Origin: Liopterus haemorrhoidalis
Lineage: Eukaryota; Arthropoda; Insecta; Coleoptera; Dytiscidae
Reading direction: 5' to 3'
Assembly: GCA_963971575.1 (NCBI GenBank)
Contig: OZ020616.1
Span: 37,242,306 to 37,306,305 of the forward strand
DNA: 64,000 nt
Below the pieces are notes generated by a model, which made no database searches, was not told the DNA's origin, and saw nothing but the letters and a program-made list of their open reading frames with translations. The translations under genes and the position numbers were made by a program. Shown here piece after piece: positions 32,714 to 43,084 of the stretch. Each line of letters opens with the position of its first letter. The first letter of the stretch is position 1.

Positions 32714-33022
32714 CAGAGCCGGATCGAGGGTGAGGCGAGTGAGGCACTGGCCTCAGGTGATCAGTGGTAAAATTGTTAAATTAATGTCAAAATAAACCAG
32801 CGCAATTTGAGGACCTTTTTTTTAATTTTAGTTCATTACTTGTATTTTAAAAGTGAGGACCTTTTTCTTGTTAATTCATCACTATATTTTAGAGCACCTT
32901 TTTTTTTTTAGGTCATCACATTTTAGAAGTAACGACCTTTTTTCTTGCCCAGGGCTCTCGAAGAAAGCTAGTTACGGTCCTGCCTAGGGGCGCCAACGAC
33001 CCTCGTGCCGGCCATGGCTCTT
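32714..33022. mobile_element. hAT-type minisatellite MITE (about 309 bp)
   Basis: It starts CAGAGCCGGATCGAGGGTGA and ends with the inverse of AGAGCCATGGCCGGCACGAG. Three degenerate minisatellite units (GACCTTTTTT, TCATTACTTGTATTTTAAAA, GTGAGGA and variants) fill 32810-32960. The last base of the right end has changed and no target duplication is evident, so it is an older copy. Confidence 0.7.
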
Positions 33023-33154
33023 TCTAATAACTCAGATAAGGCTTCAAAATCAGATGGATAGATCATGTGGTCCGGTTACCACAATGTAATCCCATAAAAT
33101 AGGCAGTAAGCTAGTAAAATGGATGTTAAGAATTAGTGAATGTGTAGGCAAAAT

Positions 33155-33307
33155 CAGAGCCGCAGTAAGGAAAACTTGCGCTAGGGGCAAAACTGTGTTT
33201 TGGCGCCCTTGGCAAAAAAAGGTGGTCCTCACTTCGCAATGTGGCGCTCTTTTCCTTAGTGCGCTAGGGGCCGTCGCCCCCTCCGCCACTCCCTTACTGC
33301 GGCTCTG
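33155..33307. mobile_element. Compact hAT MITE (153 bp), perfect 16-bp TIRs and 8-bp TSD
   Basis: The ends CAGAGCCGCAGTAAGG and CCTTACTGCGGCTCTG are exact inverse copies. GGCAAAAT flanks both (33147-33154, 33308-33315). The arms share GCGCTAGGGGCAAAAC and TTGGCGCCCTTGGC-like sequence with the element at 5387. The minisatellite here is reduced to about one partial unit, so this copy shows the minimal form of the family. Confidence 0.95.
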
Positions 33308-33399
33308 GGCAAAATCTCTCTTGATAATTGTATAATCCAAATAGGTGTCTTTCCAGTATTAATATTTCATCAAAATATTCTTACTTACTTAAACCTAAG

Positions 33400-33617
33400 C
33401 CTTTCTAATTTCTGGTGCAAGACGTTGTGGAGTACAGTCGGGGTACATATATTCTGGTGCCATCTTTCAGGTTTCTTTCCAGACTTTTCTGGAAAAGCTT
33501 TTTCTTTTGCCTCATTTCGCCCTTCCAAATCTTGATCGGTCGTCCCCTTCTCTTTTCCGTTATTGGTCTCGCCTCGTAAGTTGCTTTGGCTATTTTTTCA
33601 AATTCCATTTTTTGGAC
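33400..33617 (-). pseudogene. LINE ORF2 C-terminal fragment, cut by a MITE
   Basis: The minus frame reads QKMEFEKIAKATYEARPITE, then KRRGRPIKIWKGEMRQKKKL, again the 'GRPxxxW' tail of LINE ORF2. The hAT MITE beginning at 33618 interrupts its upstream side, and the first six residues of the open frame are MITE-encoded. Confidence 0.65.
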
Positions 33618-34069
33618 CAGGCGTGCACCCATGAATATTTCTTGGGGGCTCAGAAGTCGAAATTGTTTTAAAGGGTAGGAATTGAGAAATTATTCTGAAG
33701 TAAGTGCCAGTTATATACACTTTATTTTTAATAATATTTACTTAATAGTATTGTTTATAAATTGTAATAAGTGTTAATCTAAACAGAAAAAAGATCCTTC
33801 CTTCTAAAATCCAAGTGATGTGCTAAAGAAAATATTCCTCACTTCCAAAATATAAGTAATGACCTAAAAAAAGGTCCTTTCTTCCAAAATACCAGTGATG
33901 ACCTAAAAAATAGGTCCTCACTTCTTAAATACAAGTGATGACCCTAATTAGCTCTTTTTTGAGCTCTTCGGGAAGCTCGTCACTTATATTTTGACAAAAC
34001 ACTTAAAAACACGTGTTTTTCGAGCTTGGGGGGGGGGCATGGGCTTGAGCTTCCCTGCGGGTGCGCCTT
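33618..34069. mobile_element. hAT-type minisatellite MITE (452 bp)
   Basis: The ends are CAGGCGTGCACCC and the inverse of AAGGCGCACCC. The flanks TTTTGGAC and CGTTGGAC match at 6 of 8. Four units at about 33790-33960 carry CCAAAATATAAGTAATGACC or close variants, separated by AAAAAAAGGTCCTTTC. A G-run and GGGGGCTC/GAGCTTCCC motifs sit near the ends. Confidence 0.65.
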
Positions 34070-34641
34070 CGTTGGACCTGTCCTAAAAAGTCAAATAAAA
34101 TCATTTGACTTTTGAATATTATTCTGACAGATTCTGAAACTTCTTTAACAACACATTCATTTTTAGTACTGTGTTCTGCACAAGTATAATCATATAATTA
34201 TATGTTTCTGTTTGGCGTTCATAAAAGAGTTATTAAGAAACTGAATTGAATGTTATAAAAAGTTTCATTAAACATTTTATTTCATAAAATTGACAAAATT
34301 GGTACAATAACATTATTGATAGCTACCTTGAACAATATATAAATGTCAAACCAGTCCGTTCAACCGCTACATTCACATACTAAATTCCCTAATCCGAGAT
34401 GTTGTTTGGTTATATAATGCAAATTTATTATATTAAAAAGCATGAAAAAGCAAGATAGAAAAAATAATATAAATAACTCTTTACAGAAGGCTTTTTGCCG
34501 CACTTGTCGATTAGAAAATTCGTCGCTTCGTGACTCGTTTTCTAAATTCGACGCGTGCGCCAAAATTATGCGTTATGAAACTTGTGTTATTATTGTTTCT
34601 GAACTAGTTAAACAAAATGAATATTAAAATCGTGGTCGTCT

Positions 34642-34700
34642 GGCGATTAGCATCGTTGCAGAAATAGGCCGATGTAAAATAAATAAATTTAAAAAAAAAT
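34642..34700 (+). mobile_element. 59-bp 5'-truncated retroposon with 12-bp TSD
   Basis: TCGTGGTCGTCT occurs at 34630-34641 and 34701-34712. Between them is GGCGATTAGCATCGTTGCAG, a GCCGATGTAAAATAAATAAA-type tail and an A run. The sequence resembles the 3' body of the window's SINE (CTAATTGCCACAGCAACAAAG). It is an extreme truncation. Confidence 0.75.
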
Positions 34701-34813
34701 TCGTGGTCGTCTCTCATAATGTAACAAACTAACACCTATATGACACTGAGAAAAATGAACCATGCGTTATTTTGTAGGCATGATAAAACTTGTAACACAG
34801 GTATAACGATGGA

Positions 34814-35640
34814 TGTAACAAGTACAGTGAGCGCTGTATAATTTACTTGTATTGGTTTTAAACATATAAATGATGGAAGTTATGACAAGTAACTTCCATC
34901 ATATCATGTAATGTCAGTTTGATGCGCGCTCCACCTTAATATTCGTGTGCGATATTAAACAAACAAAATGCATTTAAAAAAAATATATTTATAGCCAGAT
35001 TGGTATTATTTTTTAATCTTTATTGACCGATCCACTTCCGTTGTCCAGTAGATTATTATTTTTTTCCGTTACTGTTGTCGAGTTCGACGTGTTGAGCTTC
35101 GTTATTAAGTCAGGTATACTTCGATAAATTATTGATAATATTTACAGCCCTTTTGCATTGACATAATAAGGCCTCAATAATGCAAATAAGGCTCGTATTT
35201 TAACTGTGGGCAAATTGAATCCCATCAGAAAACACTTAGCAATAATTCCACCGTTTTTATCATGAATCTAATGTCTCGTTCAGGACATTTGAATTAGCAA
35301 TGAACATTTAAATCTTGTCCGTCAATGGATTTCGATCTATTAATTTCTGCATACTAATTGCACCGTTAGCTCTGAGGCAGTAAAACTAGTCGCTGTAGAT
35401 TGTAGATCATATCTCATGCGCTTCAAGGTTGGTAAATTAGAATCAACACTGCTGGATGCAGAAGCCGACTACTGCACTTTAGCCTACGCCAAATATTGTC
35501 AAAGAAACGACATAATTTATTAGAGCGTTTAGTAAGAGTTGCTTTTTGCACAAAATTATGACGACATAGAAATATATATCATAGATAAATATATAGAAAT
35601 ACAGACATCACATCGTACGCCAAACACTGTACTTGTTACA
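34814..35640. mobile_element. Candidate 827-bp element with 16-bp TIRs
   Basis: TGTAACAAGTACAGTG at the left and CACTGTACTTGTTACA at the right are perfect inverse copies. No target duplication or coding was recognised, so this may be a MITE of unknown family or chance. A 16-bp perfect match over 800 bp makes chance unlikely. Confidence 0.5.
34872..34904. repeat. 13-bp perfect stem-loop
   Basis: ATGATGGAAGTTA pairs with TAACTTCCATCAT around TGACAAG. It lies inside the candidate TIR element at 34814-35640. Confidence 0.7.
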
Positions 35641-35782
35641 GTCTTTCCATTCAGTAGGACATGATGACGTGAGGGTAGCCCTCCCAAATGGTGGGTGTCT
35701 ATCAAAAAGTGTACGTTTTAATTTAACTAATTAGTATTTGAATTATATCCTGACAAATAATATATTACACATATGTATGTGT

Positions 35783-36014
35783 CAGGGGCGCACACAGATT
35801 TTTGGCTTGGGGGGGGTCCAATTATACATAATTTTTATAAACACAAGCAAAATTTCAAGTGAAGAGCAAAAAAAGGTCCTCCCTTCTAAATTTTAAGTGA
35901 AGAGCAAAAAAAGGTCCTCACTTCTAAATTTTAAGTAAAGAGCAAAAAAAAGTCCTCACTTCTCACAGTACGGTGGGGGGGGGGTCTGGACCCCCCCCTT
36001 TGTGTACGCCCCTG
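35783..36014. mobile_element. hAT-type minisatellite MITE (232 bp), perfect TSD
   Basis: The ends are CAGGGGCGCACACAG and the inverse of CAGGGGCGTACACAAAG. GTATGTGT flanks both sides (35775-35782, 36015-36022). Three units contain AAATTTTAAGTGAAGAGC followed by AAAAAAAGGTCCTCAC. G-runs and C-runs lie just inside the ends. Confidence 0.95.
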
Positions 36015-36450
36015 GTATGTGTACATATGTACGTACTCAAAAAATTAATTTATGGTTAAAACAAATAGACGATATACAAAGTGAAGGCAGCAACACTAGC
36101 GCCAGTATGATTTTGTCACACTAGTCTTACAAATATCTCATTTGTACATGTACCGAAGTATAATGAAATACCGGGTGCGAAATTAAAGTAGAAGATCATT
36201 CTATTCAAGAATTAAAAAGGTGATTAGACGTCGAGCACTACTAAAAATTGGAAACAGGGAAGTTTTAATAGAGAGGTTAGGTACACGATTATTATTAATT
36301 AAATTATCTGTGAAATTTTGCTAAAAAATATAAATTCGTTTACGAAAAGTTAATTTGTCAATATCAGGAAAGCCATTGTTTGTCAGAATAGTTCGGCTGA
36401 TGGCCACTGTCACTAGTATCGATTTTAAATTGGATGTCATCTATTGACCG

Positions 36451-37113
36451 GTTCAGCGGAAAAGTAATACAAGTAATCATATTTTTAAAGAACAGGTGCC
36501 TTTATATCAGTTAGAGCCCGTTCGGTATTAGAAAAGGCAGTTCGATGTTAGAAAAGGCCGGCCAGAAAATCATCTATTATGCAAAACCATATTTCGTTCA
36601 TAATGTCATCAAAAGCCAGTTTTATCTCGTTCAAGTATTCAACAATTTTCTCGCGCAGCATTCATGACATATTTGATGAGCGGAATTTATTCACCTACGC
36701 AAAACCAAATTTCATTCATAACGTCATCAGCAGTTAGTTTTAACTCGTTTCAGTAGTTCTGTCGTTTTGTCGCACAGAATTGATGACGCAGTTGATGATA
36801 GCAGGACTTTTTCTCTGCGCATAACAAAATTTCGTCCATAATGCCATCAGCAGCTTGCTTTAACTTGTTTCAATGGTTTCGCCGTTTTGTCGCGCAAAAT
36901 TGATGACGGCTGTGGCCTTTTTTTATATCGAACAAAGTTAAGTCTAAAATTAACAACTTACATATCAACATCAACATTACATATCAGTGCAAATAACTTT
37001 AAACTCAATAACTTAAACTAAAATAGATTTATACTTTTATTTTCTATAACCAGGTTTTATTAATACAGTTATTCACTTATCTCAATGTCACTTATACTAC
37101 TTTTCCGCTGAGC
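36451..37113. mobile_element. Candidate 663-bp TIR element with subterminal tandem array
   Basis: GTTCAGCGGAAAAGTAATAC at the left is matched inversely by TACTACTTTTCCGCTGAGC at the right. The left half carries the 120-bp tandem units at 36577-36930. No target duplication was recognised and there is no coding. The superfamily is unknown to me. Confidence 0.6.
36577..36930. repeat. Three tandem ~120-bp units
   Basis: Units begin near 36577, 36695 and 36817. Each has GCAAAACCAAATTTCRTTCAT, AATGTCATCAGCAG, TTTAACTCGTTTCA, GTTTTGTCGCGCA and AATTGATGACG or close variants. The units differ from each other by roughly a fifth of positions by eye. Each repeats the TGATGACG and GTCATCA words. Confidence 0.8.
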
Positions 37114-37444
37114 TTGTAAATTATCATATTTTATAAACCACAGATTTTAATCAGAAAAATTAGTTATTTGCTATGTAAAATTTAAAAAACATAATTTAAT
37201 TTATCCGCAGACCGTGGAGCTAATGTATAATCATTCCATTCGGGAAATACAACTAGACATATGAAAATAAAATAAAATTCATTAAAAATTAAATAATTTT
37301 AATAGTTTTAATTTTAAAATATCATTCATGTGACATTCTATAGAAAATATTCATTTGGCAACATTAGCAATCTATTTAGTTGATGTAAATTTTTTAATAA
37401 TCAATTTAACAAAACGATATGATCTATTCCGATGAGGAAACAGC

Positions 37445-37860
37445 GTGAAAGGATTATACATGAGTGGTTTTATAGTTAAATATCCTCTGGACAGTTATTT
37501 TATCCCCAATGACGAGTTATCACAATACAAACGAATACTGAGAAATAAATGGAATACAGAATACCAAAATTCTATACAACGTAAAGGCAGACACTATGGT
37601 CTGATCCATCCTCATCTACCTACCTCGTTATGGTTTACACCTGATTTAAAAAGAGGATTAATAACAACTATTTGTAGACTCAAATTCATCAAAACAACAC
37701 TAAAATAACATGTCTGATACCGATAAATGCATATGTGACAACGAGTCGACCCAGGACGCCCATCACTTATTACATCCTGCCCCAAATACGACAAAAGCCG
37801 AAGAGTGTTATTTCAAGTACTTCTCCAAAACAACTTGGCGTTTCCAGTTAATATACCCTT
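37445..37860 (+). pseudogene. LINE ORF2 C-terminal region with zinc-knuckle remnant
   Basis: The 87-codon frame from 37445 carries YKRILRNKWNTEYQN, GRHYGLIHPHLPTSLWF and RGLITTICRLKF, the post-RNase-H 'WQxxWD...IxPxxPxxPWF...LxRxxITxIxRLR' stretch of I/R1/jockey-type LINEs. A frameshift then leads to DTDKCICDNESTQDAHHLLH, matching the CxC...HHLLxxCP knuckle, with the last cysteine changed to alanine. It is 5'-truncated and frameshifted, with nothing functional left. Confidence 0.8.
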
Positions 37861-38089
37861 CATTCTAAATCTTAACAACATAAAAATATATACATTAATC
37901 TACAAATTTATAATTGAAAATAATATAAAAATTTGAACTCTCAAAAATTAATACAATACTCTGGTTAAGGGCATAAATGTCAAGACCAAAACAACAACAA
38001 AAAAAGTTAAATATGCCACGTTGTGTTTAAATAGAACAGGACATCTAAATGCAAAACACTTTCCTACTGAAAGTTGGACGCCTATTAAC

Positions 38090-38420
38090 CAGGATGACCA
38101 GATTTCAGTTGAGGTAAACCCTAATATTGAAAAAAAAAAATATATTGGAAATACATTTTATTCAATTTTGCTCACCCTCCAAGTGATAAGCAAAAAAAAG
38201 TCTAGATCTTCACCCCCAAAATATAAGTGATGAGCAAACAAAAGTCTTTACCTCAAAAATCCAAGTAATGAGAAAAAAAATCTTCTCCAAAATGTAAGTG
38301 ATAAGTGAAGGTCCTTACCTCCGAACTACAAACCCGGAGATTTTGTAACAAAACCCGGAGCCCTGAGACTGGCCGGAAACCCTGAGACTCCGGGTGAAAA
38401 CCTAAGACCTGGTCACCCTG
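38090..38420. mobile_element. hAT-type minisatellite MITE (331 bp)
   Basis: The ends are CAGGATGACCAGATTTCAG and the inverse of CAGGGTGACCAGGTCTTAGG. The flanks CTATTAAC and CTGATAAC agree at 6 of 8. Four units at about 38168-38315 contain AAGTGATGAGCAAA-type cores. Near the right end are repeated CCCGGAG and CCCTGAGACT words. The element at 16553 has the same left end. Confidence 0.85.
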
Positions 38421-38459
38421 CTGATAACCCCATAGTATGTACATATTTTTGCCGTAGTA

Positions 38460-38777
38460 GATTTATGGACTGCGCGGCGCTGCGGGGCTCGTTTATGACT
38501 AGGACCCGCCGTATCGCGAGCCTTGCGGGTAATTTCATTGTACTTAACGTCACAAAGCACGGCTAAACTAACACCCGCGGGATAGCTCCGATCCGTGAGG
38601 TGTATTTATGTAACCCGAGTAGCGATTTACTTTTTTAGTTCCTCAGTTGTATTGGATTTTTTGGTGCTCGTTAGACTTTTGGGATTCCTTTTTTTGCTCG
38701 TCAGATCATGTCTTTCTGCCGAACAAAATATGCCCCGCTTTAATAAAACTTTGACCACGCTGGCAGTAACGGGTTAA
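38460..38777. mobile_element. GC-rich block ending in a piggyBac-like terminus
   Basis: 38461-38610 is unusually GC-rich for the window. At 38750-38777 the minus strand reads TTAACCCGTTACTGCCAGCG, which looks like a TTAA-flanked piggyBac terminus. The left border was not found. An alternative is a promoter-like CpG block that happens to end in this motif. Confidence 0.35.
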
Positions 38778-39179
38778 TATTTATGTGCAAAAGCAAGCAA
38801 AAAGTCAATTTACTGTCTTTACAACTAAACATAAATATTCTCTTTATAAATATTCATAAAGAAAAAATTGAAATATATAGATTATTCTGTAGACTCTACA
38901 TCTATAATTGAGATACCAAGGTTAAAATGTGTAGAATTATCTATAAAATAAAATTTACAATTCATCTTTATAAAAATGTTCTTAGGATAACCGACTTAGT
39001 TTTTATAAACAAGTTTCCAACGGTTGTAAACCACACACGATCACATAAAAAAATTATGAATAGAAATATAAAATTAATCATCCATTTTTTTCTAAAAAAA
39101 TGATAAGTTGTATTGGACGCCACTGTTCCTTTCACCACAACGGTTTTCTACCTGAAATCACGGTACTATAAACGACTTA

Positions 39180-39709
39180 CGTCATCTAGACGGACAATCG
39201 CGCTACGGGAGTGCTTTGTTCTTTTATCGATGCATTATTACACCTAAGGCGCCTCCTTTGGTTTCCTCTTGACGATTCAACGGTGAACGCCCCATAAAAC
39301 CGAAATGCCTGTTCGTTTCTCATTCATGAACGTAAATATGACCCTGTTGATTCATTTTTAATGCCCCCATGAACTAGCATGGTGGCATGTTTTTGATTTC
39401 GTTATCATTTTCAAGTGACTGTCAGTGTCAAGGTCGAATTTGTTTTTGTTGATAATTTTCATATTTACGCTTATTATCGGTTTAAAATGTGTGTTTTTAG
39501 TGTTGTTTTTTAATGATTTTATTAACGATTAAGTCAGTTATTTTGTAGTAAAAAGTGTTCATAATTTACAACGATTAAAAAAGTTACGAACTAAAAGTGG
39601 AAATTGTGTGATAGTGTTCAGTGTGTTTTTTATTAATAAAGCAGTTACTTCATTTCTTAAAATTGATTTGGTGTTTGAGATTTGGTGTGAGATCCAATAG
39701 GGAGAGAGG
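39180..39709 (+). other. Candidate noncoding first exon (5'UTR-like) with donor
   Basis: This block shows no similarity to the repeats around it and is flanked by transposon DNA. It ends GGGAGAGAG|GTAAAC, a plausible 5' splice site at 39709. It has no long frame and many stops, so if real it is untranslated leader. The evidence is only composition, uniqueness and one splice-like motif. Confidence 0.25.
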
Positions 39710-39740
39710 TAAACTATTTTTCCGTTTATTAAGTTATTTA

Positions 39741-40763
39741 TATTAATAAAATTGGAGAATACATGTGTTTTTTTAAATTTTTTTCGGCCTCATATTTGGT
39801 TTCTATACGTTTCAGATGATTATAAGAAAATAACCGCAAAAAAAAAACAATTTCTGTCTGTCTGTTTGTCCGAGATTCACGTAAAAACGACTAGACGTAT
39901 TGTAACGAAATTTCGTTTGATGATAGAGTAAAACCAGGATTCAGTATAGGCTATATGGTATCTGAACATTTTCATTCTAAGGGGGGTGTTTCAGTGTTAA
40001 AACTGTTTATTTAAATACCTAAAATATCACCCTTATTATTGACTTAACAGAAAAATCTATGTAACAAGAATTATTTATAATAAGAAATTATATAAGAAAC
40101 AAATCTTATTTGTTGCAAGCATATTTTTTAGTTCGATGAATATTTGAGGTACAAGGGGACAACCTAAAACTAAAATTTTGAAATATTTCACTTATTTTTC
40201 ACTTTACAACAAAAATGTATTTAAGAAAATTTGTTTATAATGAAGAAACATTTCTTTTTCTATTAAATGGGATGAATATTTGGTGGGCCATGGGGAGTGC
40301 TACCTATGCACTTGAAGTAACTTACTTATTTACTTGACTGCTAATATCAGTCACTTCTCGACTTACGACGGGGTTCGGTTCCGCAACTTCGGTCGTTAGT
40401 CGAAATGGTGGTAAGTCGAATTTTATACAAAAATAAATAATATAATGATTAGTTATTTGGACGACGAACGCTAAATATATGATATATATTTGACGAAAAC
40501 TATAACAAAATTATACATTTTTTTAATTTGTTTATGAATTTTTTTCGTAATTGAGAATGGTCTTAAGTCAAGGTGGTCGTAACTCGAGAAGTGACTATAT
40601 AAGGAAAGTATTCTTTTCTGCTGAATGTAATTTTTAACAAAATTCATATTTTGGGATCAATGGGGAGCGTACCTATAAACTTGAAATAAATCATTTATCA
40701 TAAGCACCTATCAACAAAAATGTATTTAACAACAACCGTACGAAATATGGGCACGTCAACTAG
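39741..40763 (+). mobile_element. Nonautonomous Helitron, copy B
   Basis: The left end reads TATTAATAAAATTGGAGAAT like other copies. The right end has a hairpin, CCGTA-CGAAA-TATGG, then GCACGTCAACTAG followed by T, the hairpin plus CTAG|T ending of Helitrons. No target duplication is expected or seen. Inside are the TATACGTTTCAGATGATTAT and TCTGTCTGTCTGTTTGTCC blocks, and the TIR element at 40347-40597 is nested in it. No Rep/helicase coding is present. Confidence 0.8.
40347..40597. mobile_element. Tigger/pogo-type MITE (251 bp) nested in Helitron B
   Basis: The ends are TCAGTCACTTCTCGACTTAC and the inverse of TAGTCACTTCTCGAGTTACG, with TA outside both (40345-40346, 40598-40599). The 'CAGTCxxxCCTCGACTTACGAC' type terminus is known from Tigger-like elements. 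The sequences outside it rejoin the Helitron consensus. Confidence 0.8.
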
Positions 40764-40899
40764 TGAATTATATGACACTCATGTGTCTGTCTTTCTGTTT
40801 GTCTGTTCGGTATAAATTGTAGCTAAAATGCTGGACCTAGAAAGTTGAAATATAGCATGCTTGTATAGCTGTGTACTAGAGTTCAAAAAGGATAATCAT

Positions 40900-41760
40900 G
40901 GCGGGAAAAGTATAAGCAAATGTATATGTATTTTACGAAAAAATAAATTAAACATCTTAATGCGTGTGGATAAACCAACGAAATTTCTATTTTTATGAGA
41001 TTTTCGCAAAAAAATTGTCAAAACTTTTATCCCCCACCCTATTTCCCAGATGGGCTGGTCTAAAAATCTATAAAAAATATAAATAATATACCTTGATGGG
41101 AACTGGAATAGTTTATCAGATTAGTTCTTCGAATAATATCGAATATTTGTGTCGTTGAAAAAAATATATGTAAGGATCAGGTCTAATTCTTGGACGTCCT
41201 TTGTAATATGTTACGTTAGCAACCATAATATAATGACATATGTGTGACAGATTGAAAATAGACGTGGTAATAAATGCTTATACATATGTGCTTGGATTTG
41301 TGTGTTTTAATTGATATTATTACAAACGCTATAAAGCTTATATCATATATATATTTTAAATTTAAAGAATAAAAAGATTAAATAAAAGTTCTTAGTACAT
41401 AGATTAACAAATAATTTTCAAAATATTGTTCATTTTGTTGGTATTACTGTAAATAAGTAACTTAGGAGAGAACTTAGGAGAAAGAGGGGTCACCTACGGT
41501 CTTCTTCCATTTTTTTAATATTCCAGTCATGAGAAAGGGTGGCATTTTTCCATAATACTCGTAAACAAACAAATACTCAAAATACCTCACAATTGCTCGT
41601 TAATTATTCGCTACCCATTAATAGTTCAAGGGAAATGGGTAGTTAACGGGTAGCGTATACCCGGGTGCCCATCGTCACTCCTAATGCAGACCTATTGACT
41701 GCCTTCACTTATACAAACTTGTGAAACCCTGAATGTTTGAAAATTCACACTTCACAACAT
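40900..41760. other. Noncoding stretch, no assignable element
   Basis: A TCTGTCTTTCTGTTTGTCTG run precedes this stretch at about 40790. Nothing else is supported. Confidence 0.4.
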
Positions 41761-41779
41761 TTATTTTATTTATTTATTT

Positions 41780-41940
41780 TTCATCACTTGGATTTTGGGA
41801 TATTGTTTTACTTTCTTTTGCTCATCATCTACGGTTGTTTTTACTTTAGGCTTTTTTTTTTAATTTTCAAATACGGAAACCTTCGGGAATAAGAGGACTG
41901 CCGTTTTGGCTTTTGTATGGGGGCGCCGTGACCAACCCTG
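41780..41940. mobile_element. hAT minisatellite MITE, 3' part
   Basis: It contains CATCACTTGGATTTTGG and CTTTTGCTCATC. The right end reads as the inverse of CAGGGTTGGTCACGGCGCCC, a CAGGG-type hAT terminus. The left end was not recognised. Confidence 0.55.
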
Positions 41941-42066
41941 GGTCCGTCCCGTATATCCAATCAGTACCCCACACCGATCATTATTGAGACTATATATTTT
42001 GATCTCTCAAGTTCTAATAAGTGAGTTCAATCTAATTTTTACCGAAGGTATGTTGTATACTTTTTT

Positions 42067-42099
42067 AGTAGAATACAGCTAAATAGCTGTTATTCTACT
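42067..42099. repeat. Imperfect 15-bp stem-loop
   Basis: AGTAGAATACAGCTA pairs with TAGCTGTTATTCTACT with one bulged base and a very short loop. AT-rich, of unknown significance. Confidence 0.6.
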
Positions 42100-42699
42100 T
42101 GCCAAAGGAATAGTAAAAATTGTATAGATTCGGTAAATTAATACATTAGTAAATTAATAATAAATTATAATCAAAATTTAGCTTTATCTAACTAAATTGT
42201 TATCATTTCGTCACACAAAATCAATTTTTAAATGTCATTTGTGCAAATCAAATTGATAGTAGATTGTAAACAAATCTGTCACATTTTCTAATAATTGGAC
42301 ACGATTCTGTGATTGGTAAAGTAATGAAGGTAAGAGAGGGATCTTCCGTCGTATATCAAAGGTTACGAAAATGTTTATTAAGTTTTGTTTATGGCCATGA
42401 AAAATTTTATGCTTATTAGTTAATTAATACGTTTAACAGTTAATTTATGATACATCTATAAGTTTTTGATTTATTTATTTTAATTTTAACTACCTTTGAT
42501 TCAACTAATAAAAGATAGAAACCAATATTTTAATTTAATTAATTAAAAAGTGACTGAATAAAAAAGTAAACATTAAAATTTAAGCATTTAGTTGCCATAA
42601 AATGAACGCATATAATTAAAACATTTGTTTTTGTACATGGTAAACTGATCAACTGCTCTTCCGACTTGTTGAACAGTTTTCCGAACTCGAAGTCTTCCT

Positions 42700-43084
42700 C
42701 AGTGACGTCCCTAGAACATTTTCTAGCTGGTGCGATATCTCCTAGTTGCGCCCCCACACCATAAATTTCAGAACACTCATTTCTACGCGATATCTGGTGT
42801 TAAAAAACCAAAATAAATCACATATTCACCTAAGTAGTTTAGTAATATTTACTATTGAGTTACTTAGATATTTCAATTTTTTGGCGCACAGCAGCGATGG
42901 CTATTTAGGAGTAAATACACAGCCCATCTAAATTTAATGTTTACTATTGATGTTTAGTAAAAATTACACCAACTGAATGTACAAACAGCTATAGTTTTCT
43001 CCGTGCAATATTAGATTTCGGCGCCCCCAAAGGCACAGCGCCCGGGGTGGTCGCACTGCTCGCACCGACCTAGAGCTGCCGTTG
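42700..43084. mobile_element. hAT-type MITE (385 bp) with nested retroposon
   Basis: The left end CAGTGACGTCCCTAG and the right end (inverse) CAACGGCAGCTCTAGG are related but diverged. The flanks GTCTTCCT and GTCCTCCT match at 7 of 8 (42692-42699, 43085-43092). GGTGCGA and GCGCCCCC blocks repeat near both ends. A 76-bp insert at 42859 carries its own duplication. Confidence 0.75.
42859..42934 (+). mobile_element. 76-bp truncated retroposon, 16-bp TSD
   Basis: TAATATTTACTATTGA (42843-42858) and TAATGTTTACTATTGA (42935-42950) match at 15 of 16. The insert includes GCGCACAGCAGCGATGGCTA and ends CCCATCTAAATT. A relative lies at about 56075-56137. Both resemble the 3' body of the SINE (CACAGCAACAAAGGC). 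Confidence 0.8.

Noticed and set aside
36577..36930. CRISPR-like array
   Set aside because: The units are contiguous ~120-bp tandem repeats without unique spacers, in eukaryotic-type DNA.
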